Shown: positions 17,741 through 24,849, counted from the stretch's first letter. The stretch: DNA of 35,182 nucleotides from Deltaproteobacteria bacterium (GCA_021848385.1 JAJZUQ010000033.1:1-35182); one strand, 5' to 3'. Notes: generated by a model from the sequence alone, not told the origin. A program made the numbers and translations.

Positions 17741-18604
17741 ATGGAATTGGCAACACCGATCACCGTCCACTGGGACCTGGCTTCTGACGCTCCCGCCAGC
17801 GATTACCTCCTGCGGATAGCTGCCGGCATCGCTGGATGCTGCCCGCTCATGCTCCAGCTGTCCGACCCGTCACCCCGCCCTGGTGAAGGACTGCATGCAG
17901 TTCTTGAGCAGTTCAGAGGGACGCCGGTTGCCGTTTCGCTCACTATGACTCCCGGCTCGTTTTCGCTCCTCGGCGGGAATGCTGTCGGGGGGCTTGGTGT
18001 CAAGGAAATCCTCCTGGCTGTCGCATCTCTTGATGAACTGGGGAGCCTGACCGGCCGGCCTTCCCTCGGTGTTTCATGGCCGGTGACCCGTGACAATTGG
18101 CGGCTGCTTCCGGAAGTCGTCTCGACCTGCCGTGCGTGCGGATTCCACCGGCTGGTGCTGCCGATGCAGCGTCTGTACAGCGGCGAGGCACCGTTCACCC
18201 TGTCACGGGACGAACAGGGTGAACTTGAGCGGGCTCTTGCAGCTGTCGGTGGCACGGGGGAAATCAACCTCACCATCCACGACCCCTTCCTCTGGCGCTC
18301 CTTCAATCCGGGGGTGCCGTTCCCCCAGGGGGGATGCCAGGCGGCCAATACCATGATCGCCATTTCGCCGGATGGTGACGTCTACCCCTGCCCGACCCTG
18401 CCGGTCCACCTGGGAACGATCGGCGTAATGTCGTTGAAAGAAATCATCGCCTCATCGGCAAAAAAGGAGTTCCGGCGCAGGCTCCTGCTCGCCCCCGAAG
18501 GATGCCGGGACTGCCGGGAACTTGCTGAATGCCGGGGAGGATGCCGGGGGAGGGGATACGTCATGCATGGAACTCTCGACGGCATAGATGAAGCGTGCAG
18601 ATGA
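17741..18604 (+). CDS. GeoRSP system SPASM-domain partner without radical SAM motif
   Basis: This 287-residue protein ends in a full SPASM-like set: GGCQAANT, DVYPCPT, EGCRDCRELAECRGGC and a final EACR. Its N-terminus PITVHWDLASDAP lines up with PLTINWAINNSCN of the radical SAM enzyme next door, but the CxxxCxxC motif is missing, so it looks like a decayed radical SAM barrel that kept only the auxiliary-cluster domain. ATG 17741 has GAGGAA 7 bases upstream; an earlier ATG at 17672, overlapping the previous gene, is possible but adds a tail of low likeness to the family. It may form a heterodimer with the enzyme or bind the substrate. Family recognition (GeoRSP SPASM protein) is confident; its role is inferred. 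Confidence 0.87.
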   Translation: MELATPITVHWDLASDAPASDYLLRIAAGIAGCCPLMLQLSDPSPRPGEGLHAVLEQFRGTPVAVSLTMTPGSFSLLGGNAVGGLGVKEILLAVASLDELGSLTGRPSLGVSWPVTRDNWRLLPEVVSTCRACGFHRLVLPMQRLYSGEAPFTLSRDEQGELERALAAVGGTGEINLTIHDPFLWRSFNPGVPFPQGGCQAANTMIAISPDGDVYPCPTLPVHLGTIGVMSLKEIIASSAKKEFRRRLLLAPEGCRDCRELAECRGGCRGRGYVMHGTLDGIDEACR

Positions 18605-18634
18605 CTACTTTAAATTGATGAACTGGAACCCATC

Positions 18635-19540
18635 ATGCGGATATCCCGAATAATCGGACTCTTTATCGTCCTGGCCGTGCTGTTTACCGTCACCGGTTGC
18701 AAGACCGAAGGGAAACGCCCGGTCGTCAAGATCGGCTACATGCTCTGCAACAGCGAGCAGGAGACGACCCAGCGGTTTCTCCCCCTGACCCGCTACCTGT
18801 CGGACAAAGTGGGGGTCGACTTCGTCATGGTGCCGGTGGATACCCTCGACTTCGAAAAGCGGTTCAAGGCGGGCGAGTTCACCTTTACCCATACCAACTC
18901 GCTCCTCTATATCATCCTCCGCAAAAACGAGGGAGTACAGATCGTCGCCTCCGAAAAGCGGGGCAAGTTCGGCGCCCGTACTGCCGGTGCCATTATCGCC
19001 CGGAAGGGGAGCGGCATTGAAAAGCTGTCCGACATCCGGGGGAAACGGCTGGCGTTCGGCCCGATGCTTGCGCCGACCGGGTATCTGGCCGAGTACGACC
19101 TGATGCTCGCCGCGGGGATCAATCCGGAGAACGACCTGGCGTTCTACTCGATCCCGCCGGGTTCCTACAAGCACGAAAAGCTTATCTACGGGGTCCTCTA
19201 CGGCAAGTACGACGTGGCTGCAGCACCGGTCCTCGACCTGGAGACCATGGCCCGGGAAGGTAAGATCGCACCCGACGATTTCGTCGTCCTTGCCCAGAGC
19301 AAGCCCATACCCTACTGCACCTTTGCCGCGGCCAAGGGGACCGACCCTGCGCTGGTGAAGAAGGTGAAGGATGCTCTTCTCGCCCTGAAGCCGACGGACG
19401 TCGCCGAGGTTGACGGCGAACGGTTGAAGGTAATGAAGGCGGCCTGGATCGATGGCTACGAGGAGCTTCCCGACAGCGACTACGACCCGATCCGGGAGAT
19501 GGCGAAGCGGGTGAACATGCCGCCGTATCAGAAATATTAG
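18635..19540 (+). CDS. PhnD-like substrate-binding lipoprotein
   Basis: The 301-residue protein has a lipoprotein signal (MRISRIIGLFIVLAVLF, lipobox TVTGC) and a phosphate/phosphonate PhnD-type periplasmic binding fold: VVKIGYMLCNSEQETTQRFLPLTRYLS, FTHTNSLLYIILRK, LSDIRGKRLAFGP..APTGYL, KYDVAAAPVLDLE. These features mark the PhnD-like family of ligand-binding proteins. No ABC permease or ATPase follows, so it is an orphan binding lipoprotein, the second in this gene train. It starts 30 bases after the SPASM partner. Related orphans often bind phosphite or other oxyanions or serve as sensors; given the nearby YedE-type gene, an oxyanion ligand such as a selenium or sulfur oxyanion is a guess only. 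Confidence 0.85.
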   Translation: MRISRIIGLFIVLAVLFTVTGCKTEGKRPVVKIGYMLCNSEQETTQRFLPLTRYLSDKVGVDFVMVPVDTLDFEKRFKAGEFTFTHTNSLLYIILRKNEGVQIVASEKRGKFGARTAGAIIARKGSGIEKLSDIRGKRLAFGPMLAPTGYLAEYDLMLAAGINPENDLAFYSIPPGSYKHEKLIYGVLYGKYDVAAAPVLDLETMAREGKIAPDDFVVLAQSKPIPYCTFAAAKGTDPALVKKVKDALLALKPTDVAEVDGERLKVMKAAWIDGYEELPDSDYDPIREMAKRVNMPPYQKY

Positions 19541-19749
19541 CCTGATTTTGTGAGGGGAGATCGCCCCGTTGCGCTCAGAGTCCCCTCGCGTCGCCGCTGT
19601 ACGGCTCATTGAGCGCCGGCCGATCAACTCACCCTAAAGGGTTCGGACATGATCGTCCGTCTTTGCTCAATTTCGTCTACAGAGGCTGACACTCGGGTAC
19701 ATTCGCTTCACAGGACACTCACCCCTCACAGACTAACTACCGAGATGCT
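19541..19749. other. 209-bp structured gap inside the gene train
   Basis: No convincing gene is seen. The stretch holds a GAGGGGA/TCCCCTC inverted pair near 19552-19585, a GCGCTCA/TGAGCGC pair spanning about 19573-19616, and a short perfect hairpin CGGAC-ATGATC-GTCCG at 19644-19659. A 60-codon frame starting at 19649 lacks a ribosome binding site. It may be a repeat remnant or an RNA processing or attenuation site. Confidence 0.4.
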
Positions 19750-20292
19750 ATGTTCAAAGACACCTTCGACAAACTTTGCTGGGCATGTCTGGCGCTCGTC
19801 CTTATTGCCCTTGTCGTTCTTCTTGGCATGAAGGCCGGTACGGGAGAAGGGAAAGCCGTCACTGGCCTCGACAAGGCGTTGGAGCGGGAGATGGCCTACC
19901 ACGCCCGCATCGAGCTCATTGCCAAACTCTATGGACCGGTAGAGGCATTGCGCAAGGAGGGGAAGAACCAGGAGGCCCTTCTGAAACTGGACGAACTCGT
20001 CCGCACGTATCCGGGCGAGGCCCACGGTTATATTCTCCAGGGGGAAATACTCCGGGAGATGGGGGCGCTGGACGAGGCGGTGGCATCCTATGTCACCGGG
20101 GTCAAGCTGAATGGCGATTATCTGGACGACAAAAGTCCTCTGTCGCGACGGGGGGAGATCCAGCGGCTTGTGGATGAGGGGCTGAAAAACGTTGGTGCAC
20201 GGGCTGCGGCCAATCCGGATAACCGGACCATTGCCGCTTCGCTGCAGAAAGTCAACTATCTCAGGAGCCGTCTGGCGGGAGGGTGCGAGTAG
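19750..20292 (+). CDS. Membrane-anchored TPR-like protein
   Basis: The 180-residue protein has one N-terminal membrane segment (LCWACLALVLIALVVLLGM) with the rest outside. Residues about 60-125 form TPR-like helices: YGPVEALRKEGKNQEALLKLDELVRTYPGEAHGYILQGEILREMGALDEAVASY. The C-terminal part (SRRGEIQRLVDEGLK...LQKVNYLRSRLAGGCE) is helical. Its stop codon directly abuts the ATG of the YedE-type gene (no bases between), so the two are coupled. A scaffold or assembly role at the inner membrane is likely. Upstream ribosome binding is weak. Confidence 0.75.
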   Translation: MFKDTFDKLCWACLALVLIALVVLLGMKAGTGEGKAVTGLDKALEREMAYHARIELIAKLYGPVEALRKEGKNQEALLKLDELVRTYPGEAHGYILQGEILREMGALDEAVASYVTGVKLNGDYLDDKSPLSRRGEIQRLVDEGLKNVGARAAANPDNRTIAASLQKVNYLRSRLAGGCE

Positions 20293-21354
20293 ATGGTGCG
20301 CGACCGGCATTTCTGGATGGTTGTGGCGGCGGGGCTGCTTCTCGGGGGGCTCGGCGTGCTGCTGGCGGTGTGGGGGAACCCGGAGAATTCGGGAATCTGT
20401 GTTTCCTGCTTTATCGAAAACAGTGCGGGGGCACTCGGTTTCCATGACAATTCCCGCATGCAGTATCTGCGCCCGGAACTGATCGGTTTCGTTCTCGGTT
20501 CGGCGGCGAGCGCCATCCTGTTTCGCGAATTCCGCTCCCGTGGCGGCAGCGCGCCCCTGCTGCGGCTTGTTGCCGGTATCTTTATGATGGTCGGCTGTGC
20601 GGTCTTTATCGGCTGTCCCATCAAGCTCTTTCTCCGCCTGACCGCCGGCGATCTGACCTCCCTGGCTGGTGTGGCCGGTCTGCTGGCCGGTGTCTGGGCA
20701 GGGGTGCGAAGCCTTGCCAGCGGCGTGGAACCCGGACCTCCCGAACAAAAGGGGAGGGGGGAAGGTCTCCTGGTCCCAGCCGGATTCATCGTCATGCTGG
20801 CGTTTCTTTTCGTCCAGCCCGGATTTCTCCTCTTCTCGGAGAGGGGGAGCGCCGCCCAGCATGCTCCCCTGCTCATCTCCCTTGCAGCGGGACTGTCCCT
20901 TGGCGTTGCCGCGCAGCGCAGCCGTTTCTGTATCACCGGCAGCATCCGCGACATCATGCTCATGGGGCGTAGGTCCTACATGCTCTGGGGATTTATGGCC
21001 TTCTTCGTCGCGGCGGCCGGGTTCAACCTTGCAAGCGGAAGGTTCAATCCGGGGTACTACGGCCAACCCGGCGCGCACCTCGATGCCCTCTGGAGTTTTC
21101 TCGGCATGGGCCTAACGGGGTGGATCTCAGTACTCATCGGGGGGTGCCCGTTCCGGCAGTTGATCAAGGCGGGCGAGGGGGATGGGGATGCGGGGCTCGT
21201 GGTGGTCGGGATGTTCATCGGCGGAGCCCTTGTCCAGTCCTGGGGGATTGCGGCGACGGCGGCGGGGGTTCCACTTTCGGGGAAGGTTGCGGTACTTGCC
21301 GGGTTCGCCTTTGTCCTGGCCGGCTGCCTGTTGTTCCGCGAACGGAGTGCGTAA
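20293..21354 (+). CDS. yedE: YedE-family putative selenium transporter
   Basis: A 353-residue integral membrane protein of the YeeE/YedE family with about ten helices. It matches the selenium-linked subgroup as I know it: NPENSGICVSCFIENSAGALG with Cys 36 and 39, MQYLRPELIGFVLGS, FRSRGGSAPLLRLVAG, VGCAVFIGCPIKLFLRL.AGD, then in the second half QRSRFCITGSIRDIMLMGRR and IGGCPFRQLIKAGEGD. Paired Cys in membrane segments suit passage of a reduced sulfur or selenium species. The link of this subgroup to selenium rests on co-occurrence with selenium-use genes, not on direct transport data known to me. It is the last gene of the train before a strong terminator. A sulfur-compound importer is the alternative. 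Confidence 0.85.
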   Translation: MVRDRHFWMVVAAGLLLGGLGVLLAVWGNPENSGICVSCFIENSAGALGFHDNSRMQYLRPELIGFVLGSAASAILFREFRSRGGSAPLLRLVAGIFMMVGCAVFIGCPIKLFLRLTAGDLTSLAGVAGLLAGVWAGVRSLASGVEPGPPEQKGRGEGLLVPAGFIVMLAFLFVQPGFLLFSERGSAAQHAPLLISLAAGLSLGVAAQRSRFCITGSIRDIMLMGRRSYMLWGFMAFFVAAAGFNLASGRFNPGYYGQPGAHLDALWSFLGMGLTGWISVLIGGCPFRQLIKAGEGDGDAGLVVVGMFIGGALVQSWGIAATAAGVPLSGKVAVLAGFAFVLAGCLLFRERSA

Positions 21355-21385
21355 CGCACTCGATTCCAACAACTAGATAGATAAT

Positions 21386-21420
21386 GAAAAAGGCCAGGGA
21401 ATTTCCCCCGGCCTTTTTTC
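21386..21420. terminator. Bidirectional rho-independent terminator between convergent genes
   Basis: GAAAAAGGCC (21386-21395) pairs with GGCCTTTTTTC (21410-21420), with further GGGAA/TTCCC pairing inside. A tracts and T tracts flank both sides, so it can end the YedE-type gene on plus and the DUF362 gene on minus. Confidence 0.85.
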
Positions 21421-21438
21421 ATCAATGGTAGCTTGCAG

Positions 21439-22545
21439 CTAAATCCTCACCAGCTCGTACGTCCGTGACCCCAGCCCGATCTTCTCGCCATGCTCCAGCT
21501 GTATCTCCCAGTCGATGTCGGGGTGGACGCCGCGGAACTTGTCCCCCCCCGGCTCCAGGCCGCTGGTGAGGGCCGTATCCGGGTTGCCGCGTGCGGCGTT
21601 TACCAGATCGGCACAGGCCTGGTCGAGGGCGACCGGGTCGATTGAGGCGCAGATGCCGATGTCGTTGACGATGGGGGCGTCGGCGTGGCCGTAACAGTCG
21701 CAGGCGGGGGATACCTGGGTGATGAAGCTGATGAACAGTGACTTGTGTTCCTTTCCCCGGACCGCTCCCAGGGCGAATTCGGTCATCTTCTTCATGACGA
21801 GGGGCGCGGCCTCGTTCCACTGGATGTTGATCGCCTTGACCTGGCAGGTGGTGATGCAGCGGCCGCAGCCGGTGCATTTTTCCTCATCGATCCGGGCCTT
21901 TCCCTCGATGATGGCGATGGCGTCGTGGACGCAGGCCTTGAGGCAGAGGGCGCAGCCGGTGCAGAACTTTTCCGCCACCTGGGGGGCGACGTTGGAGTGC
22001 TGGATCAGTTTTCCCTGCCGGCTGGCGCATCCCATGCCGAGGTTTTTCAGCACGCCGCCGAACCCGGTCAGCTCGTGGCACTTGAAGTGGGAGACTGCCA
22101 CGAGGGCGTCCGCCTCCACGATCTCCGTCCCGATTTCTACGCTCTGAAGCAATTCGCCGGGTATAGAGACCTTGACTGCCGTGTGCCCGCGCAGTCCGTC
22201 GCTCATGATGAGGGGGGCACCGACTACCGCGTAGGCAAAGCCGTTCTCGATGGCGCAGGCAAGTGCTGAAACCGCCTCTTTCCGTTCCCCAGGATAGAGA
22301 GTGGATGAGTCGGTCAGGAAAGGGCTGGCACCGCAGTTCTTGAGCTCTTCCACCACCCGCCGGACGAAGATGGGACGGATAAAGGTATGGTTACCCCTCT
22401 CGCCGAAATGGACCTTGACCGCCACCAGGTCGCCGGGGGTGACCCGTCCCCTGATGCCGCACTCCTGCATGAGCCGGCCGATCTTGCCGAACAGGTTTTC
22501 CTTGTGGCCGGCACGCATATCGGCGAAATAGACGTTGCTTGACAT
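21439..22545 (-). CDS. DUF362-domain protein with two ferredoxin-type [4Fe-4S] motifs
   Basis: The 368-residue protein shows the DUF362 pattern (DLVAVKVHFGERGNHTFIRP, FLTDSSTLYPGER, LVAVSHFKCHELTGFGGVLKNLGMG) and, near residues 190-230, two 2[4Fe-4S] ferredoxin motifs: CTGCALCLKAC and CTGCGRCITTC. DUF362 ferredoxin fusions are common in anaerobes and are thought to act in electron transfer; a precise reaction is not known. The second ATG (22545) is used because AAGGAGG lies 7 bases before it on the minus strand; the upstream in-frame extension to 22626 has no such signal. The gene is convergent with the GeoRSP train and separated by the shared terminator, so it is an independent unit. Confidence 0.88.
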   Translation of the reverse strand: MSSNVYFADMRAGHKENLFGKIGRLMQECGIRGRVTPGDLVAVKVHFGERGNHTFIRPIFVRRVVEELKNCGASPFLTDSSTLYPGERKEAVSALACAIENGFAYAVVGAPLIMSDGLRGHTAVKVSIPGELLQSVEIGTEIVEADALVAVSHFKCHELTGFGGVLKNLGMGCASRQGKLIQHSNVAPQVAEKFCTGCALCLKACVHDAIAIIEGKARIDEEKCTGCGRCITTCQVKAINIQWNEAAPLVMKKMTEFALGAVRGKEHKSLFISFITQVSPACDCYGHADAPIVNDIGICASIDPVALDQACADLVNAARGNPDTALTSGLEPGGDKFRGVHPDIDWEIQLEHGEKIGLGSRTYELVRI

Positions 22546-22719
22546 GGACATTCCTCCTTGAAAGCCGGGATCTGGGACCAGGGACCGGTGAACACCATCC
22601 GATCCTCCTTCAACGAACGCTACCACATACCGGCTCCGTTTTCAACGGGCGAGAGGAGATAGCGGCAGAAACTTTATTTGCGGTGAGCAGAAAATGTGGT
22701 ATCTATTTAATTAAGGACG

Positions 22720-23484
22720 ATGAGCGCCGATACTACGGGAGCATCTATGGCTGCAACGACGAAGGGGCGGGAACTCTGGATATTGGGATTGGGGGACCGC
22801 CCGGAACGGGGAGAAATCGTGGGGAACTATCTGGCGGCTGCCGGCTATGGTTCCCGTATTGCGGATCTTAATGAATTGGCCGAGGGACGGCCGCTCGGGG
22901 TGGTGCTCGACCTGTCCTCCCATTCAAACGATGGCTGGGGAATCCTGCTGTCAATGAAGAGCGATCCTGCGACCCGCGATATTCCCGTCCTTCCGGTATT
23001 CCTCAGCGAAAAAGGAAGGGTCGGCGGGGTCTTCCCGGTATCCGGTTTCTTTACCCTGCCGGTGGAGGGTGATTATCTGGCGGAGCGGCTGGCGGTGCTT
23101 GGCCTGACAGAAGACGTAGAAGATTACGACCTGCAGGCGCTCATCATATCGCGCAAGGGCGAGGAAAAGGTTGCCAAGGCGATGGAGTCCCTCGGCTTTG
23201 AAGTTGTCAACGCCTACTCCGGCAAGGAGGGGATGGCCCTTGCCACCACCGGCCGCCAGTACCTGATTTTCAGCACCCTCATGCTCCCCGACATGTCGGC
23301 CTTCGAGCTTCTCGACCGCTACAGCCTCTACCCCCAGACACGCAACATCCCCTTCTTCGTCCTCGTGAAGGACGGCATGAAGCAGGGGGAACGGGGCGCC
23401 ATGAGCCGCCAGATCGAACACCTCGTCCGGAAGAAGGAGCTCTCCCGGGAGGAGTTTCTCTCCTACCTGCGCCGGCGCGCCTGA
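22720..23484 (+). CDS. Tandem receiver-like (response regulator-type) protein
   Basis: Up to 254 residues with two CheY-like alpha/beta segments. In the first, ELWILGLGDRPERGEIVGNYLAAAG, LGVVLDLSS and PATRDIPVLPVFLSEKG mimic a receiver, and in the second, LQALIISRKGEEKVAKAMESLGFEVVNAYSG, QYLIFSTLMLPDMSAFELLDRY and TRNIPFFVLVKDG do the same. In the second the usual phospho-acceptor Asp position reads FST, so it is probably not phosphorylated; in the first LDLSS could still hold an Asp. There is no output domain. ATG 22747, with GGGAG just upstream, is an alternative start. It stands alone between the DUF362 gene and the element boundary. It may be a signalling adaptor. Confidence 0.75.
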   Translation: MSADTTGASMAATTKGRELWILGLGDRPERGEIVGNYLAAAGYGSRIADLNELAEGRPLGVVLDLSSHSNDGWGILLSMKSDPATRDIPVLPVFLSEKGRVGGVFPVSGFFTLPVEGDYLAERLAVLGLTEDVEDYDLQALIISRKGEEKVAKAMESLGFEVVNAYSGKEGMALATTGRQYLIFSTLMLPDMSAFELLDRYSLYPQTRNIPFFVLVKDGMKQGERGAMSRQIEHLVRKKELSREEFLSYLRRRA

Positions 23485-23494
23485 CGCCGGGACC

Positions 23495-23539
23495 GGGGAT
23501 CAGTGCTCGGTAGAAGATAATCGTGCTTCACTGATCCCC
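23495..23539. terminator. Inverted repeat after the receiver-like gene
   Basis: GGGGATCAGTG (23495-23505) is perfectly complementary to CACTGATCCCC (23529-23539) with a 23-base loop. It lies just past the stop codon at 23484. There is no T tract, so it may stabilise the 3' end or act as a weak terminator. Confidence 0.4.
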
Positions 23540-23682
23540 AATTCCAGCTCCTGGCCCCCCTAGATCTTCACCGTCTTGTACAAAAAATTCTTGAATATAT
23601 GTCGCTAACTATCTTAATTTATTTATAAGTGTTTTAAATATAGGAGTGTTAGGTAGTAAACAGGTAGGAATGCAGAAAAATC

Positions 23683-23711
23683 CGCCACATTTTCGATAAG
23701 AAAATGTGGCG
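23683..23711 (-). terminator. Perfect 12-bp hairpin, terminator-like on the minus strand
   Basis: CGCCACATTTTC (23683-23694) pairs with GAAAATGTGGCG (23700-23711) around a 5-base loop. On the minus strand it is followed by ATTTTTC, as in a rho-independent terminator. Confidence 0.55.
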
Positions 23712-23712
23712 C

Positions 23713-23746
23713 AAAAACCAGCTTCTTGACCGACGCTGGTTTTTTT
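23713..23746. terminator. Bidirectional-looking terminator hairpin
   Basis: AAAAACCAGC (23713-23722) pairs with GCTGGTTTTT (23735-23744) around a 12-base loop and a T run to 23746 follows. It sits right beside the hairpin at 23683-23711, making a double transcription block at the element edge. Confidence 0.65.
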
Positions 23747-24104
23747 GTCCTATATCGAGTTGAGATTTTGCTTTGACATATCGGTTTTTCCCGCGCTTCA
23801 GTGAGCTTCTCGTAAATGACGCTGCCAGCACGTCGTAGTTGGAGTGTCTCTTGCCAATCTTTGCTACTTTCGCTTTTTTTGTCACTGATTCTTTGTTCCG
23901 ATAGTCTCCGGGAAATAGTGTGTATACAGGGAGTACCGGAGTGTTCAGGGTAATATCTTTCCAGTCGTTGTACCTATAATTGAGGTGGCCGGGGTACCAA
24001 TTTCATTTCAGTAAACAGGCATGGCGTTGACCTCATTGTCTTAGGGCGGGTCGTGAGCCTTTGCTGGCCCGGTCTTTTTTACCTCTCGAAATCAAGTTAA
24101 TCTT

Positions 24105-24554
24105 TTAGTCCCTCTTTTTACCTTCTGTCTCTTCATTCATTTCCTTCAACATAGCAACCGCCCGCCAGAGTTTAGAATCTGACATTTTTGAAAGTTCGCG
24201 GATAGCTTCTTTTATTACAAGATTTGACTCCCAATTATCAAAATCCTCTTCTGTTGGTATTCTTGCTTCGAGGTATGGATACCTTGCCTCTAAGGCATGG
24301 GTATAAGATATTTCGCCTTTACCGCTATGAAGCCATTCCGGGTTTATTTCGAAATTTCTCCAAAAAATTTGGAAAAAACGATCATTAATCAGCGTTTTAC
24401 CGCTGAAAAACCCACTAATCGCACCTTGAGAATATGATGTTTTCGCTGCAACTTTGGCAACCCTACCGCGTTGAGGAATCTTTAAATAATCAAGGGCTTC
24501 GATAATTCGTAAACGTAATTCTTCATTTTTTTCTTTATCTATTGAATAAATCAT
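24105..24554 (-). CDS. Phage-type repressor-like HTH protein
   Basis: The 149-residue protein has an N-terminal helix-turn-helix of the CI/XRE kind: RGRVAKVAAKTSYSQGAISGFFSGKTLINDRFFQIFWRNFEINPEWL, where the GAISGFFSGK helix would read DNA and NPEWLHSGKGEI is the usual end of this domain in phage repressors. The C-terminal half is helical and does not show a LexA-type Ser-Lys protease, so it would not be cleaved on DNA damage by that route. It is divergent from the small HTH and repA genes; a dyad lies 19 bases upstream of its start. It probably controls the element's replication genes. Confidence 0.75.
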   Translation of the reverse strand: MIYSIDKEKNEELRLRIIEALDYLKIPQRGRVAKVAAKTSYSQGAISGFFSGKTLINDRFFQIFWRNFEINPEWLHSGKGEISYTHALEARYPYLEARIPTEEDFDNWESNLVIKEAIRELSKMSDSKLWRAVAMLKEMNEETEGKKRD

Positions 24555-24572
24555 GTTGACAGCCTTAAAATA

Positions 24573-24592
24573 GTAAAGTAATATTTCTTTAC
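24573..24592. promoter_or_regulatory. Dyad operator candidate upstream of the repressor
   Basis: GTAAAG (24573-24578) and CTTTAC (24587-24592) form a 20-bp dyad with an 8-base centre, the size of typical phage-repressor operators, just ahead of the repressor start at 24554. Autoregulation is inferred. Confidence 0.4.
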
Positions 24593-24700
24593 AGTTAGTA
24601 TAGTTTCATAATATGAATAAAGCAAGGAAAATTTGTAATAGTGCGAACAAACACGAACCAATTCAGTATGTTATAAATTAGACTGTTTGTCGATTTAAAT

Positions 24701-24742
24701 AATATAAATAATGTTACTAATATAAATAATGTTATTTATATT
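24701..24742. promoter_or_regulatory. AT-rich direct repeats and palindrome ahead of the HTH/repA genes
   Basis: AATATAAATAATGTTA occurs twice (24701-24716 and 24719-24734), 18 bases apart. The second copy also forms a palindrome: AATATAAATAA (24719-24729) against TTATTTATATT (24732-24742). It lies just upstream of a good promoter and is a candidate operator for the repressor or the small HTH protein. Confidence 0.45.
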
Positions 24743-24765
24743 GGGTAGTTACGCAAAACTATAAG

Positions 24766-24794
24766 TTGACAAATGTTCAGAATCAGTGCTAAAT
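24766..24794 (+). promoter_or_regulatory. Candidate promoter for the small HTH and repA genes
   Basis: A perfect TTGACA (24766-24771) is followed after 17 bases by CTAAAT (24789-24794), or after 18 by TAAATT. The start of the small HTH gene is at 24850. Confidence 0.5.
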
Positions 24795-24849
24795 TTTGAC
24801 ATAACTTATGCGTCAAAAATTGAAGGATAAACCACCAAAGGAGGAAAAA

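Larger units (their letters stand above)
23485..24104. other. Gene-free boundary between GC-rich chromosome and AT-rich element
   Basis: No convincing gene. Base composition drops from GC-rich to AT-rich at about 23570-23640. The stretch holds the inverted repeat at 23495-23539 and the two hairpins at 23683-23746, plus a G/C-rich stem followed by TTTTTT near 24047-24070 that may end the minus-strand repressor transcript. A 78-codon minus frame (23649-23885) has no ribosome binding site and runs through the hairpins. No attachment-site repeat was recognised. Confidence 0.5.

Noticed and set aside
18602-18613. Possible selenocysteine readthrough at the TGA ending the SPASM partner
   Set aside because: Only two codons follow before TAA and no hairpin is visible, so it is an ordinary stop.
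19649-19831. 60-codon plus frame in the gap before the TPR gene as a possible precursor peptide
   Set aside because: No ribosome binding site, it starts in a hairpin and overlaps the true start of the TPR gene in another frame.
19726-21078. Minus-strand open frame of 450 codons opposite the TPR and YedE-type genes
   Set aside because: The plus-strand genes have clear families and membrane patterns; the minus frame has no recognisable domain and spans a gene junction.
23570-23600. CTTGTACAAAAAA as a phage-type attachment core
   Set aside because: It only loosely recalls a lambda-type core, no second copy was seen at the other edge and no integrase gene is present.
23649-23885. 78-codon minus-strand frame of basic composition
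   Set aside because: No ribosome binding site, a GTG start, and two terminator-like hairpins inside its 3' part argue against a gene.
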